64,000 nucleotides of DNA from Robertmurraya sp. FSL R5-0851. GTDB taxonomy: Bacteria > Bacillota > Bacilli > Bacillales > Cytobacillaceae. The DNA is taken from positions 4,445,001-4,509,000 of the forward strand of contig NZ_JBBOOE010000001.1 of the NCBI RefSeq assembly GCF_038002965.1, given 5' to 3'. The notes under the pieces were generated by a model. The model searched no databases, was not told the DNA's origin, and worked only from the letters and a program-made list of their open reading frames with translations. Shown one piece after another: positions 8,864 through 18,269 of the stretch. The translations under genes were made by a program, and so were the position numbers. Position 1 is the first letter of the stretch, and each line of letters begins with the position of its first letter.

Positions 8864-10049
8864 TGCATATCCCAACACTTTCTATAAATTCTTCAAAAAA
8901 GGAAGTTCTTCTTTTATCAAGATAACTATTTTCATATACTTTAGCTTTTTCAAAACTTCGTAATGCTTCTTTTTTTAGAGTCTGCTTATCTATTTTCTTG
9001 AGCAGTTTACAAATTTCGCTGACACTACCGTTATTAAAAGTGAAATCTTCATTAACTAACTCAGGTATACCTCCAACTCGCGACCCAAGCACAGGACAAG
9101 CCCTACTCATCGCTTCTACTAATGCCCGTGGCAAACCTTCAGTTTTACTTGGTTGAATATACACATCTAAATTATCTAAATATTGGAATACATCTTCATG
9201 GGGAAGTGCTCCTAAAAATTTCACTTGATCAAGTACATCATATTTTTCTGCTATAGACTTTAGGTAACTGTTATCACCGCCTCCAGCAATGTGATACTCG
9301 AAGTTATAACCCTTCTTTTTTAACTTTGAAATAGCCTTAATGACATACTCTTGTCCCTTATATTTCACATTAATTGCTCCTAATGTTCCAATTATAATTG
9401 GTTGAAGATCTTTTAAGGTATTAACTTTTAGTATGCGATTTTGTAGCACTCTTTCATCCAATTCAGGCAATGTTACGTCTGAAACACCAATAGTTTTTCC
9501 ATCACACAAATATCTTTGCTGTAGAAATTCATTTGTTACATAGAGAGCATAGGGTGCACTTTTTAATGCTTTTTTCATCGACATATAATTTGAAAATGCT
9601 AATATTTTCCCCTTGTAGCTATGATTCCAAAGAGAGTCCCATGCACATCCTACCACCTCTACTAGGAAGGGTTTATTATATTTTTTTGCCAAATTTATGG
9701 TCATGACACTAATTTTATTAGGCAACCTCACAATTATATAATCACTTGCTTTTACCTCTTGCTCTATTTTTTTATATAAATTCAAACGTGTCTTTTTATT
9801 TAAGTAAGATTTTAATGATGAATGTAAGTCAGGAATTTCAATAAACTTTATCCTATCCTTATCGAGGAGTTCAAAATGATTGTTAGCAAACTCGTATTCA
9901 TATATTTTAGTATCTTTTCGACATATCATACTCATATTATCAAAAGTATTAAGGTATCTATCCCATATTTTCTGACTCCATCCGGTATAATAATTTCCTT
10001 CTTTATCTTCAAAAACCCTTAGAGACTCATACACAAACAGAAGTTTCAT
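8835..10049 (-). CDS. GT4 glycosyltransferase
   Basis: 404 residues. The N-terminal half is divergent (LLFVYESLRVFEDKEGNYY), but the C-terminal half is clearly GT4: IIGTLGAINVKYKGQEYVI, VKFLGALPHEDVFQYL, then IQPSKTEGLPRALVEAMSR, with the EGLPRALVEA donor-binding motif. It is cytoplasmic or membrane-associated and builds the lipid-linked repeat unit. It is encoded between two paralogous EpsF-like enzymes and overlaps the downstream gene. Sugar specificity is not predictable. Confidence 0.87.
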   Translation of the reverse strand: MKLLFVYESLRVFEDKEGNYYTGWSQKIWDRYLNTFDNMSMICRKDTKIYEYEFANNHFELLDKDRIKFIEIPDLHSSLKSYLNKKTRLNLYKKIEQEVKASDYIIVRLPNKISVMTINLAKKYNKPFLVEVVGCAWDSLWNHSYKGKILAFSNYMSMKKALKSAPYALYVTNEFLQQRYLCDGKTIGVSDVTLPELDERVLQNRILKVNTLKDLQPIIIGTLGAINVKYKGQEYVIKAISKLKKKGYNFEYHIAGGGDNSYLKSIAEKYDVLDQVKFLGALPHEDVFQYLDNLDVYIQPSKTEGLPRALVEAMSRACPVLGSRVGGIPELVNEDFTFNNGSVSEICKLLKKIDKQTLKKEALRSFEKAKVYENSYLDKRRTSFFEEFIESVGICNDKSITRCK

Positions 10050-10104
10050 TTTGCCTCCTTATAATAGTATTAATTATACTCCATAATCAAAATGGATCTC
10101 TCAA

Positions 10105-11199
10105 CTAATAGTTTTGTTGTTTTAGATAAAAATCTTCTAGATTTTTAGTCAATTCTTTAATATCATATCCTGAAGTTTTTATTTGTTTATACATATCCTC
10201 TCTATCATAACCAGCGGAATATTTCAGGATCTTATTTGCCCAATACTTTGCTGGTTTTTGCAAGTCTATGAACTCCAATAACTCAGATATTTTAGCTTCA
10301 TTTGATACTTCACTAGATACAAAACATCTTAATCCAGATGCTTGTGCTTCAATTAAAGTAACTGGTAGCCCTTCAAAGTGAGATGGAAACACAAATATAT
10401 CAAAAGCTTGTAATAGTCTATATACATCACTTCGGACACCAGTAAAAATTACGTTATCTTTAAGACCCAACTTAATAACTTTTTCTCTTATTTTCTGTTC
10501 CAATGGACCGCTACCTACTAATACTAAAACCGCCTTATTATTTTGAACATAGATTTCCTTAAATATATCAATAATAAATTCATGATTTTTGGTATATAAA
10601 AACCTACCCACATGTCCAATAACAAACTTTCCCTCTAATTTTAATTCTGTTTGTATCTCTTCACGTACATTTTTATTATATATAAATTTGCTAGTTTCGA
10701 TTGCATTCTTTAATACCTTATACTTTTTATTTTTAAACATCCATTCTCCAGCAATACCGGAACAGGCTAGGTAATTTGTAGCTAGATTTCCAATAAAAAG
10801 TTTATTAATCTCATGTACGATTCTATAAAATTTCCTTCCAGTTTTTGTACTATGGCTATGCATAATCCTACATGGTACTCCTGAATTTTTTGCTATTATT
10901 AAAGCGCTCATGTATATTAATGCATTAGCATGTACATGAATAATTTTATACTCCTTATTATTTACAAAAAATTTTTTTGTTTCAATATAGTTCTTTAATG
11001 CATGTTTTGGGAAAGGTGGCATTCTATAAATTTTACCACCAAGAGCTTTAATTTCATCTAAATACATATTCTCTTCATAACGGAGTAAAAAATCGAACTG
11101 TATCTTTGTTCTATCAATATTTCTATAAATGTTCATTATTAGTGATTCTGCTCCGCCACTCCCCATCCCATGTATTACATGAAGTACACGAATTGTCAT
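10105..11199 (-). CDS. GT4 glycosyltransferase, EpsF-like paralogue
   Basis: 364 residues with MTIRVLHVIHGMGSGGAES at the start, FVIGHVGRFLYTKNHEFII in the middle and FVFPSHFEGLPVTLIEAQA near the C-terminus, the standard GT4 donor site. It aligns along its whole length with the protein at 7754-8863, which points to a tandem duplication followed by insertion or retention of the intervening GT gene. The two may add similar sugars at different positions. It lies 42 bp downstream of the next GT4 gene in the transcript. Confidence 0.88.
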   Translation of the reverse strand: MTIRVLHVIHGMGSGGAESLIMNIYRNIDRTKIQFDFLLRYEENMYLDEIKALGGKIYRMPPFPKHALKNYIETKKFFVNNKEYKIIHVHANALIYMSALIIAKNSGVPCRIMHSHSTKTGRKFYRIVHEINKLFIGNLATNYLACSGIAGEWMFKNKKYKVLKNAIETSKFIYNKNVREEIQTELKLEGKFVIGHVGRFLYTKNHEFIIDIFKEIYVQNNKAVLVLVGSGPLEQKIREKVIKLGLKDNVIFTGVRSDVYRLLQAFDIFVFPSHFEGLPVTLIEAQASGLRCFVSSEVSNEAKISELLEFIDLQKPAKYWANKILKYSAGYDREDMYKQIKTSGYDIKELTKNLEDFYLKQQNY

Positions 11200-11241
11200 C
11201 TTATGAATTTCTCCTTTTAATTAGAATAATTTTTTCAAGTG

Positions 11242-12336
11242 TCACTCCTTATTCATTAATTTATTAATAGTCATCTGAACAACCATTTGTTTATCGAACA
11301 TCTCAGCAACGTATGCTCTAGCTACTTCACCCATTTTCGTCTTCTCTTGATATGACAATTCTATAAATTTTTTTACTTTTAAATACAAATCATTACTATC
11401 TTTTACAGTGAATAAAAATCCACTTTTTTCATTTATAATAGACTCCTTGCAACCATGAATATTACTAGTAATTATTGGTCTCCCCATAGCAGCGCTTTCC
11501 AACAAAGTGTTTGCCATCCCCTCATGGTGAGATGGAAGTACAAAGCAATGAGCATTTCTAATAAATGGTTTTACATCCGACTGAAACCCATAAAAATTAA
11601 TTATCCTTTGTTTCTCTAAATTTTTAATTATATCCTGATAATCTTCTTCTAAAGGACCCACTATATCAAAATACACATTTTTATATTCCCTCTTAATACG
11701 TTTTGTCACTTCTATAAGCTCATCTATACCTTTTTCTTTCATTACCCTACCAATAAATAAAAAACGAATTTCTCCATTTTCTTCTGGATATTCACTAAAC
11801 CTATATTCCTCTAGATTTACTCCTGCTCCATTTAACTTACATGTATTTTCTTCTCTTACAATTTTATTTTCAATAAAGAGTTGTTGATTTTCCTGATTTT
11901 CAAAAAATACAACCTTAGCGTTTTTACAAGATATCTTATATAACAAAGTAATTATTTTTTTTAGAAATCCATGATTTTGAAATGCAGTTCCTAAGCCAGT
12001 AATATTAACGGCATATGGAATTTTATTAATTGTACTTACAATACCCCCATAAATATTGGGTTTAATAGTGTATGTTACAACCATGTCTGGCTTAACCTTT
12101 TTTAATAATTTCAGATAAGATATTAATAGTTTCAAATCTTTTATTGGATTTAGCCCACGCCTATCAACATCGGTATCGACAAATTCACACCCCATATTAA
12201 TCATTGTATCTACCATTTTCCCATTTGGTAATGAAATATATATATTATGTCCTCTATTTATTAAATCTTGAATTAGTTCCTTTCTAAACTTATATAATCC
12301 AAGATCATGATTAGCCAAAATTAATATTTTTGCCAT
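11242..12336 (-). CDS. GT4 glycosyltransferase (PglA/EpsD-like)
   Basis: 364 residues. The N-terminus AKILILANHDLGLYKFRKEL and the following NIYISLPNG, then DRRGLNPIKDLKLL and YTIKPNIYGG, are typical of GT4 enzymes that act directly after bacillosamine or GlcNAc priming (PglA, CapM and EpsD-like). The donor site is FVLPSHHEGMANTLLESAA. Its start codon overlaps the stop of the acetyltransferase gene by one base. Because it directly follows the PglC/PglD pair, it is the best candidate for adding the second sugar to the undecaprenyl-linked primer; this order is an inference. Confidence 0.85.
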   Translation of the reverse strand: MAKILILANHDLGLYKFRKELIQDLINRGHNIYISLPNGKMVDTMINMGCEFVDTDVDRRGLNPIKDLKLLISYLKLLKKVKPDMVVTYTIKPNIYGGIVSTINKIPYAVNITGLGTAFQNHGFLKKIITLLYKISCKNAKVVFFENQENQQLFIENKIVREENTCKLNGAGVNLEEYRFSEYPEENGEIRFLFIGRVMKEKGIDELIEVTKRIKREYKNVYFDIVGPLEEDYQDIIKNLEKQRIINFYGFQSDVKPFIRNAHCFVLPSHHEGMANTLLESAAMGRPIITSNIHGCKESIINEKSGFLFTVKDSNDLYLKVKKFIELSYQEKTKMGEVARAYVAEMFDKQMVVQMTINKLMNKE

Positions 12337-12956
12337 TATCTAACTCTCCTTGCTGGAGTTCCTAAATAAGTTCCAACCTCAGTAATATCCCTAACAACTA
12401 CAGTACCTGCGCCAATTGTGCAACCATAAGTGATGTTCACATTATTACTTACCACAGTACCAATTCCTAGCCATGTTCCTTGACCGACTGATACCTTACC
12501 AGCTAGATGGGCTCCTGGTGATACATGAACAAAATCCCCAATAGTATTATCATGATCTATTGTAGAGCCGGTATTAATAATGCAACTTTTCCCTACTCTA
12601 GAACAACAGTTAACTACTGCTCCTGCCATTACAGCTGTCCCATTCCCTATTTTCACTCGACTTCCGATTACCGCATTCGGGTGAATTAATGCGGGAATAC
12701 TAGCACCAACTGTTTCTAGCATTTCATGAATCTTTTGTCTCGTAACATTATTCCCAATACCAATAAATATTTCGTAATCATCTAAATGCGTAAAAATCTC
12801 TTCCGAAGTTCCAATAACCTCTATACCCATAGATGACTTAATGCTTTTATTATCATCCAAAAAAGCAATACTGTTCCATTTATTCATTTTTATTGCAATG
12901 TCCGCAACAACTTTTCCATGGCCGCTAGCACCAATTATTAAAAGTTTGTTTTTCAT
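12336..12956 (-). CDS. PglD-like sugar O/N-acetyltransferase (EpsM-like)
   Basis: 206 residues, matching PglD/EpsM length. The N-terminal Rossmann-like domain (LLIIGASGHGKVVAD, with AFLDDN) binds the UDP-sugar. The C-terminal two thirds is a left-handed beta helix of hexapeptide repeats, with ATG at 12956 and the catalytic His in STIDHDNTIGD. In characterised relatives it transfers acetyl from acetyl-CoA to the 4-amino group of a UDP-4-amino sugar, giving UDP-diacetylbacillosamine. Its start overlaps the sugar transferase stop by 4 bp (ATGA), and the aminotransferase that would make its substrate is one gene further upstream. Confidence 0.9.
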   Translation of the reverse strand: MKNKLLIIGASGHGKVVADIAIKMNKWNSIAFLDDNKSIKSSMGIEVIGTSEEIFTHLDDYEIFIGIGNNVTRQKIHEMLETVGASIPALIHPNAVIGSRVKIGNGTAVMAGAVVNCCSRVGKSCIINTGSTIDHDNTIGDFVHVSPGAHLAGKVSVGQGTWLGIGTVVSNNVNITYGCTIGAGTVVVRDITEVGTYLGTPARRVR

Positions 12957-13597
12957 ATTTCCATTCTTTCCTTTTTGGTTCCCTTAAAAGGCTCAATCGT
13001 AGCAGCAGTTTCTGAGTTAATGCCCTCTCTAATGAAAACCTTTTTTATAGTTAAAAAAATTATCTTCCAATCTTCAATGAATTTTACATTGTCCACATAC
13101 TCAACATCGAGATTAAATTTATCTTCCCAACTAATCGCATTTCTACCACTAACTTGCGCCAAACCAGATAGCCCTGGTCTGACTTCATGACGTCTTTTTT
13201 GATGATTGTTATACAAGGATAAATACTGCACCAATAACGGTCTAGGGCCAATTATGGACATATCGCCCTTCAAAATATTAAAAAGCTCCGGTAGTTCATC
13301 AAGAGATGTAGAACGTAGTAACCTACCAAACTTCGTCAACCTAACACTGTCAGGTAGTAATTCCCCTTTATCATCTCTTTCATCAGTCATAGTCCTAAAC
13401 TTATACATCAGAAAAATCTCTTCATTAAGCCCTGGTCTCTTTTGCTTGAATAGAACAGGGCTACCTAATTTTGTTCTTACAAGAATTGCAACTACTAGAA
13501 GTATCGGACTAAGGACAATAATAGCTATTAAAGAAAGTGTGAAATCCATCGGTCTTTTTACAAACCTTCTATAAATACCACCTTTGGAATTCTTCAT
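12953..13597 (-). CDS. PglC/EpsL-like undecaprenyl-phosphate sugar phosphotransferase
   Basis: About 214 residues from the ATG at 13597, which overlaps the preceding stop codon by one base (TAATG); a GTG four codons upstream is an alternative. It is the compact, single-domain form of the bacterial sugar transferases: one N-terminal re-entrant membrane helix (DFTLSLIAIIVLSPILLVV), the catalytic Asp-Glu in STSLDELPELFNIL, then SIIGPRPLL and PGLSGLAQVSGRN. The family moves phospho-sugar from a UDP-sugar to undecaprenyl phosphate, the first membrane step of repeat-unit assembly. Its small size favours diacetylbacillosamine-type donors over WbaP-type substrates. Confidence 0.92.
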   Translation of the reverse strand: MKNSKGGIYRRFVKRPMDFTLSLIAIIVLSPILLVVAILVRTKLGSPVLFKQKRPGLNEEIFLMYKFRTMTDERDDKGELLPDSVRLTKFGRLLRSTSLDELPELFNILKGDMSIIGPRPLLVQYLSLYNNHQKRRHEVRPGLSGLAQVSGRNAISWEDKFNLDVEYVDNVKFIEDWKIIFLTIKKVFIREGINSETAATIEPFKGTKKERMEI

Positions 13598-14727
13598 TAT
13601 TCTAACCACAACCCTTTAATAGTCTTAACAACTCTTTTTAAATCCTCATCCGTCATCTTCGTATCAGACGGCAAACATACACCATTCTCAAACAACTTCT
13701 CCGAAACACCTTCTCCAATAAAATCATACCTCTCAAAGAAAGGCTGCATATGCATCGGTTTCCAAACCGGCCTTGACTCAATATTCTCTGCTTCCAATGC
13801 ATTAAATATATCAGTTGGTCGTACCTTACTAGTCAAAGTAATCGAACTTAGCCAGTAATTCGGTTCATCCCATTCATTACTAGGCATGAATTCAACACCT
13901 TCAAGCCCACCAAGCTCTTTCTTATAAAACTCTAAGATATAATTCTTCTTCGCAACTCTCTGATCTAACACCTTAAGTTGCCCTCTACCAATCCCAGCAA
14001 CAACATTACTCATCCGATAATTAAATCCTAATTCACTATGTTGATAATGCCTTGCTTGATCTCTTGATTGAGTTGCCCAAAATCTTACTTTAGCAATTCT
14101 TTCTTCATTATTAGAAACTAGCATTCCACCACCAGAAGTAGTGATGATCTTGTTTCCATTAAAAGAGAAGATGCCATAGTCACCAAAAGTCCCGGTATGC
14201 TTACCTTTATAGTAAGTACCCAATGACTCCGCTGCATCTTCTATAACCGCAACATTATGTTTCTTACAAAGATCCATTATCTTATCCATATCTGCAGATA
14301 AGCCATATAAATGAACAACAATAACTGCTTTCACTTCTGGATATTTTTCAAATGCTTGTTCCAAGGCTTTAGGACTCATGTTCCACGTTTCATAATCACT
14401 ATCTATAAAAACAGGAATTGCATTTTGATAGATGATTGGATTTGCAGTAGCAGAGAAAGTAAGTGTTGGACAGAATACAATATCCCCTTCTCCAACTCCC
14501 GCCGCTTTAAGAGCTAGATGAATAGCAGCTGTTCCTGAAGACAGTGCTGCAGCAGCTTTAGAACCAACCTTCTCAGCAAGCTCTCTTTCAAATCCATTTA
14601 CGTTTTCACCAAGGGGTGCAATCCAGTTTGTATCAAAAGCTTCCTTTATATATTGCATTTCAAAACCTTCATCACTCATATGTGGTGAAGAGAGGAATAT
14701 TCTTTCTTTCACTTTTGTCGACTCCAT
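13597..14727 (-). CDS. PglE/EpsN-like PLP-dependent aminotransferase
   Basis: 376 residues of the DegT/DnrJ/EryC1 family. Visible features are LSSPHMSDEGFEMQYI at the start, the PLP pocket with VIEDAAESLGTYYKG, and the Schiff-base Lys in FSFNGNKIITTSGGGML. The family aminates C4 of the UDP-4-keto-6-deoxy-GlcNAc made by a PglF/EpsC dehydratase. That dehydratase is encoded about 4 kb upstream (18873-20693), separated by an inserted-looking segment. It heads the main minus-strand block of glycosyltransferases and overlaps the sugar transferase start. Confidence 0.92.
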   Translation of the reverse strand: MESTKVKERIFLSSPHMSDEGFEMQYIKEAFDTNWIAPLGENVNGFERELAEKVGSKAAAALSSGTAAIHLALKAAGVGEGDIVFCPTLTFSATANPIIYQNAIPVFIDSDYETWNMSPKALEQAFEKYPEVKAVIVVHLYGLSADMDKIMDLCKKHNVAVIEDAAESLGTYYKGKHTGTFGDYGIFSFNGNKIITTSGGGMLVSNNEERIAKVRFWATQSRDQARHYQHSELGFNYRMSNVVAGIGRGQLKVLDQRVAKKNYILEFYKKELGGLEGVEFMPSNEWDEPNYWLSSITLTSKVRPTDIFNALEAENIESRPVWKPMHMQPFFERYDFIGEGVSEKLFENGVCLPSDTKMTDEDLKRVVKTIKGLWLE

Positions 14728-15641
14728 CTTCTAGACTTCCTTCCCTTGTTAAGTTAATATTTTAGTAGATTAGGACTTACTTGGAATCTATAAGGCAATC
14801 ACTCCAACCAACTTCTAAACCACTAAAATTGTTATCTATAAAGCATAGCCACCTCGTAATATCTATTCAATCTACCAAGCAAATACAAAATAGATATTGA
14901 CTTCAAAATCACTCTTAACCGAGTTTCTTCCTATTATATAAACCATTCAATCAATCTATAAATCTCACTAAAAACGCCTCAGCCCCTTATCCCGCAAGGT
15001 TTCTAGCACTCAATCTAACTACGATACTCAGTTCCCAAGTTTTACTCAATCCTTTTACAGAATATTCAAACTAAAAAAGCCCGTCAAATCAACGTTTTCA
15101 TAATCCATATATTTACAAAAGGCTGTTTTTTATCTAATTTATCTACCCCATAGTGACCCCAAGACCAGTATGCATAATAGATATAATCCATATATTGTAT
15201 ATTTCAAGGGTTTTTCTCTGGAAAATATACTATATGTTGTGGTTATCTAATAACGATAGTGACTTCCCAACGACCATTCAATAATTTACCATTATTTACA
15301 AGCCCCTAAAGCCCGTCAAATCAACGTTTTCAAATTCAATTTCAGCCTTTTATCTTTATCTAATCGTCATACGCTCACCATTCAATACTCTCTCATTTCA
15401 CAAAAAACCATATGTTCCAACAAACCTACATACCCATAGACATTTTAATTACATCAACTTCAGTTAAGCTTTGCTCAGTCAGAAAGGACCCGCTTTTGAC
15501 TATGGACATTTTCGATTGATGAATGCAGGCTAGGTTTATAAAAGTTGTATTTTTTAGAATCTATATTTAGCACAGCCATTTTGATGTAATATTTTATATT
15601 TGATTTTCACTTCTTCATCTTAGTTTGTAACCATGCCCTAC
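14728..15641. repeat. Gene-free segment with AT-rich repeat copies (left cluster)
   Basis: This 914 bp stretch has no convincing gene. From 15073 it contains one full copy (about 15073-15307) and one shortened copy (15308-15405) of a ~225-235 bp AT-rich unit that recurs at 17392-18080. Each unit begins with AAAGCCCGTCAAATCAACG and contains an imperfect inverted repeat around ATATATTGTATA and a GTTATCTAATAAC-type palindrome, then a conserved GACTTCC block. A single short copy of the leading motif also lies at 16057-16083, directly after rhuM. The repeats flank rhuM on both sides. Confidence 0.7.
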
Positions 15642-15956
15642 CTAATTATTTTCAATTGCCGTATATCTTGGATAATCGTAGCCTTCGCTGTTAACCAGAA
15701 CTTTATCATCAGTATCTTTATTAACGACTCTAATGCAGAGGATCTCCCAGTTTTCATTCACCCCACCTGCTACCCCAGTGATCCAAGGCTGGTCCTTAAA
15801 AAAGTCATTCGCAAAACTGTGAAAATCATTGTAATCCAACTCCACTTCTTTCACTATGATATATCTTTGACCGCGCTGCCCCAGTTTCATAGTATTTTCA
15901 GTAATTTCCTTTAACTCCACTAGATTACGAACTTTTCTTCCAAACAAAGATTCCAT
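15642..15956 (-). CDS. Small DUF6329-like protein
   Basis: 104 residues, soluble, no signal peptide or membrane segment. The stretch RYIIVKEVELDYNDFHSFANDFF, followed by GVAGGVNENWEILCIRVVN and EGYDYPRYTAI, resembles small Firmicute proteins grouped as DUF6329, whose function is unknown. It is transcribed in the same direction as rhuM, 140 bp downstream of it, with repeat sequence on both sides. It may be passenger cargo of the same inserted segment. Confidence 0.55.
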   Translation of the reverse strand: MESLFGRKVRNLVELKEITENTMKLGQRGQRYIIVKEVELDYNDFHSFANDFFKDQPWITGVAGGVNENWEILCIRVVNKDTDDKVLVNSEGYDYPRYTAIENN

Positions 15957-16096
15957 TTAATCATCACTCCCTCAAATCGCGATCTATCTCATAAATACTA
16001 AACTTCCCCCTCTTCTTCTGTATCTGGATTCAATCCGTTTTTAAAATATCCTTACTCAAAAAGCCATCAAATCAGCGTTTTTAGAACCTACCGTTT

Positions 16097-17107
16097 TTAT
16101 CTCCCACTATTTTTACCTTTTCCTTGTTCAAGCTGCTTCTGTGCAGTCTTCATATGGTCAATAAAATCTCTCTCAACTTGCGTTAATTGAGCTTTGCTTC
16201 GTTCTTTATATTTTTGATACTCCAATTCTGCTTTATATTTTGCCTTTTCGTGGCTAATTTTTCCGGCATGATTTAGCAATTCGCTTCCACTCATTTTTAT
16301 AAAGTCATCTAGTTTCCCTATCCAATCCTTCATATACATAGGTCTTTGTCTAATTGCCTGTAGCTCGGCAAATTCTAAATAAGCAGTAACTAATCTATTC
16401 AAAATCTTTATCTCATCTTCACTTAAATAATTCTTGGCAATTGAGGCATCCGCTTTTCTTAAACTCTTACCATCAAAAGATGTCATTCCCATCAAGTCTT
16501 TGTCTGCATTAGCACGCAAATAAACAATTTCTGCAGCTGTATAACCATGAGCTGCATAGTGCATTTTATTTTGTACTATTTTAAAAAACTCCATTGATTC
16601 CGATGCCTTGGGATCATAATCAATACTTGTTGCATAAATATCAAGTATTTGTCGATAAAAGACTTTCTCACTTGAACGAATATCTCTAATGCGTTCTAGA
16701 AGTTCCTGAAAATAATTACCCCCACCCGCGTTCTTAAGAAGGTCATCGTTCATAGCAAAACCTTTTTTCAAATACTCTTTTAAGATACTGCTTGCCCAGA
16801 TACGAAATTGTGTGCCACGAAGCGACTTTACCCGATAACCGACTGAAATTATAACATCGAGGTTATAGTAGTCAACATGATAGGTTTTGCCATCCGTCGC
16901 AGTTGTTGCATAATTTGCAACAACTGAATCACGTTCAAGCTCGCCTTCAGTAAAAATATTTTTTATATGTCGCGAGATTGTAGATTTATCCCTCTGAAAT
17001 AACTCTGCCATTTGATCTATTGAAAGCCATACAGTGTCACCATCAAAATTTGTTTCTATTTTAGTTAATCCGTCTTCAGTCTGATACATGATTATTTTCG
17101 AATCCAT
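16097..17107 (-). CDS. rhuM: RhuM family protein
   Basis: 336 residues, the usual RhuM length. The N-terminal half carries TVWLSIDQMAELFQRDKSTI, a winged-helix-like DNA-binding region, followed by VDYYNLDVIISVGYRVKS and FRIWASSILKEYLKKGF. All are strongly conserved in RhuM/Bro-like proteins. The C-terminal third is charged and coiled-coil-like. The name comes from a Salmonella pathogenicity-island protein; the biochemical role is unknown, but genes of this family are often found within restriction-modification and other mobile defence loci. Here it interrupts the polysaccharide locus and is bracketed by copies of an AT-rich repeat. Confidence 0.88.
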   Translation of the reverse strand: MDSKIIMYQTEDGLTKIETNFDGDTVWLSIDQMAELFQRDKSTISRHIKNIFTEGELERDSVVANYATTATDGKTYHVDYYNLDVIISVGYRVKSLRGTQFRIWASSILKEYLKKGFAMNDDLLKNAGGGNYFQELLERIRDIRSSEKVFYRQILDIYATSIDYDPKASESMEFFKIVQNKMHYAAHGYTAAEIVYLRANADKDLMGMTSFDGKSLRKADASIAKNYLSEDEIKILNRLVTAYLEFAELQAIRQRPMYMKDWIGKLDDFIKMSGSELLNHAGKISHEKAKYKAELEYQKYKERSKAQLTQVERDFIDHMKTAQKQLEQGKGKNSGR

Positions 17108-17329
17108 TAGATCACCCCGTTTATTTAGATTGATTAGCTAATATTTTACCTGCCTGCCATACATACTCATGTATTAATCCCCAATCAATCATCACCATTC
17201 AATATACATTTATTATCACAACAATTTGTGTTAATTGTGATTGAACGGTAATACATAAAACCTTTTTAAACACTTAGTTACTGTTTAGAAAATGGCTTAA
17301 ACCTTGGTGTATCTAGCATTCTATAACGT

Positions 17330-18080
17330 TATCTGACCATCATTCTGACTTCCCAATGTTTATTCAATCATTTTTCCATTTTCAGGAATTTAAAAAGCCC
17401 GTCAATTCAACGTTTTCAATTTCTAGACTTCCAAAAATTAGGTGAAAAATGACCTTTTTATCTTTTTATACTAACAAAATGGTAATATGTTGATTAGATA
17501 AAATCCATATATTGTATATTTGATGGAATTTTCGTTAAAAACATACTATATATTGTGGTTATCTAATAACAATAGTGACTTCCTTAACTCCATTCAATAT
17601 TTTTCATTATTTTTGGTTACCAAAAAGCCCGTCAATTCAACGTTTTCCAAATTCAAAACACCTGATTTTAGCCATTTTATCTTTATATACTAACAAAATG
17701 GTACTATGTTATATAGATAAATCCCATATATTGTATAATTTCGTGACTTTTCACTGATTTTAATACTATATGTTGCGTTTATCTCTTGACCATTCTGACT
17801 TCCCTAAACTCCATTCAATATTTTTCCATATTTTTGGTTACTAAAAAGCCCGTCAATTCAACGTTTTCCAAAATCAAAACACCCAATTTTAACCATTTTA
17901 TCTTTATAAACTAACAAAATAGTACTATGTCATTTAGATAAACCCATATATTGTATATTTTCATGATTTTTCAATGTTTTTAACACAATATGTCGTGGTT
18001 ATCTCTTGACCATTCTGACTTCCACTTCTCCATTCAATCTTTTCCCCAATATTTCAGGTCTCCAAAAACCCCGACACTCT
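17330..18080. repeat. Three tandem copies of a ~225 bp AT-rich repeat (right cluster)
   Basis: Units start at 17392, 17622 and 17843 (spacing 230 and 221 bp); a degenerate copy precedes them from about 17330 and another start is recognisable near 18062. Each unit runs: AAAAAGCCCGTCAATTCAACG, an A/T-rich stretch with ACTAACAAAATGGTA, an inverted repeat built on ATATATTGTATA and its partner ending GGTTATCT (for example 17496-17520 with 17545-17564), then GACTTCC and CCATTCAATATTTTT. Similarity covers the whole unit, so this is not a CRISPR layout. No long open frame is conserved between copies. The whole gene-free stretch between rhuM and the prepilin is 17108-18269. Confidence 0.8.
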
Positions 18081-18269
18081 CAATCTTTTTCAGAACCCAT
18101 ATCTTTAAAAACAACCATATGATCTATTTCAAAGTAACCCCATAACCTCAAAAATTGTGCATACTATAGCTAATGCAGATCTAACCACCTACCCAATTCC
18201 CTCAAATCAAGCAAACAATCATAAACAAAACAAAGATAATCCTCTAACCTCATCAAAGAATAATAATTT

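Noticed and set aside
17392..18061. CRISPR array
   Set aside because: The repeat period is about 225 bp and similarity extends across the whole unit, with no short identical repeats separated by unique spacers and no cas genes.
17392..18061. Tiny frames (about 11-17 codons) starting at the conserved ATGGAG on the minus strand of each repeat
   Set aside because: Length and reading differ between copies (frame shifts relative to each other), so a conserved peptide is unlikely.
15073..18080. Integron attC-like cassette array around rhuM
   Set aside because: GTTATCT resembles a core site, but no integrase gene or one-gene-per-site layout is present, and the repeats include tandem copies without genes.
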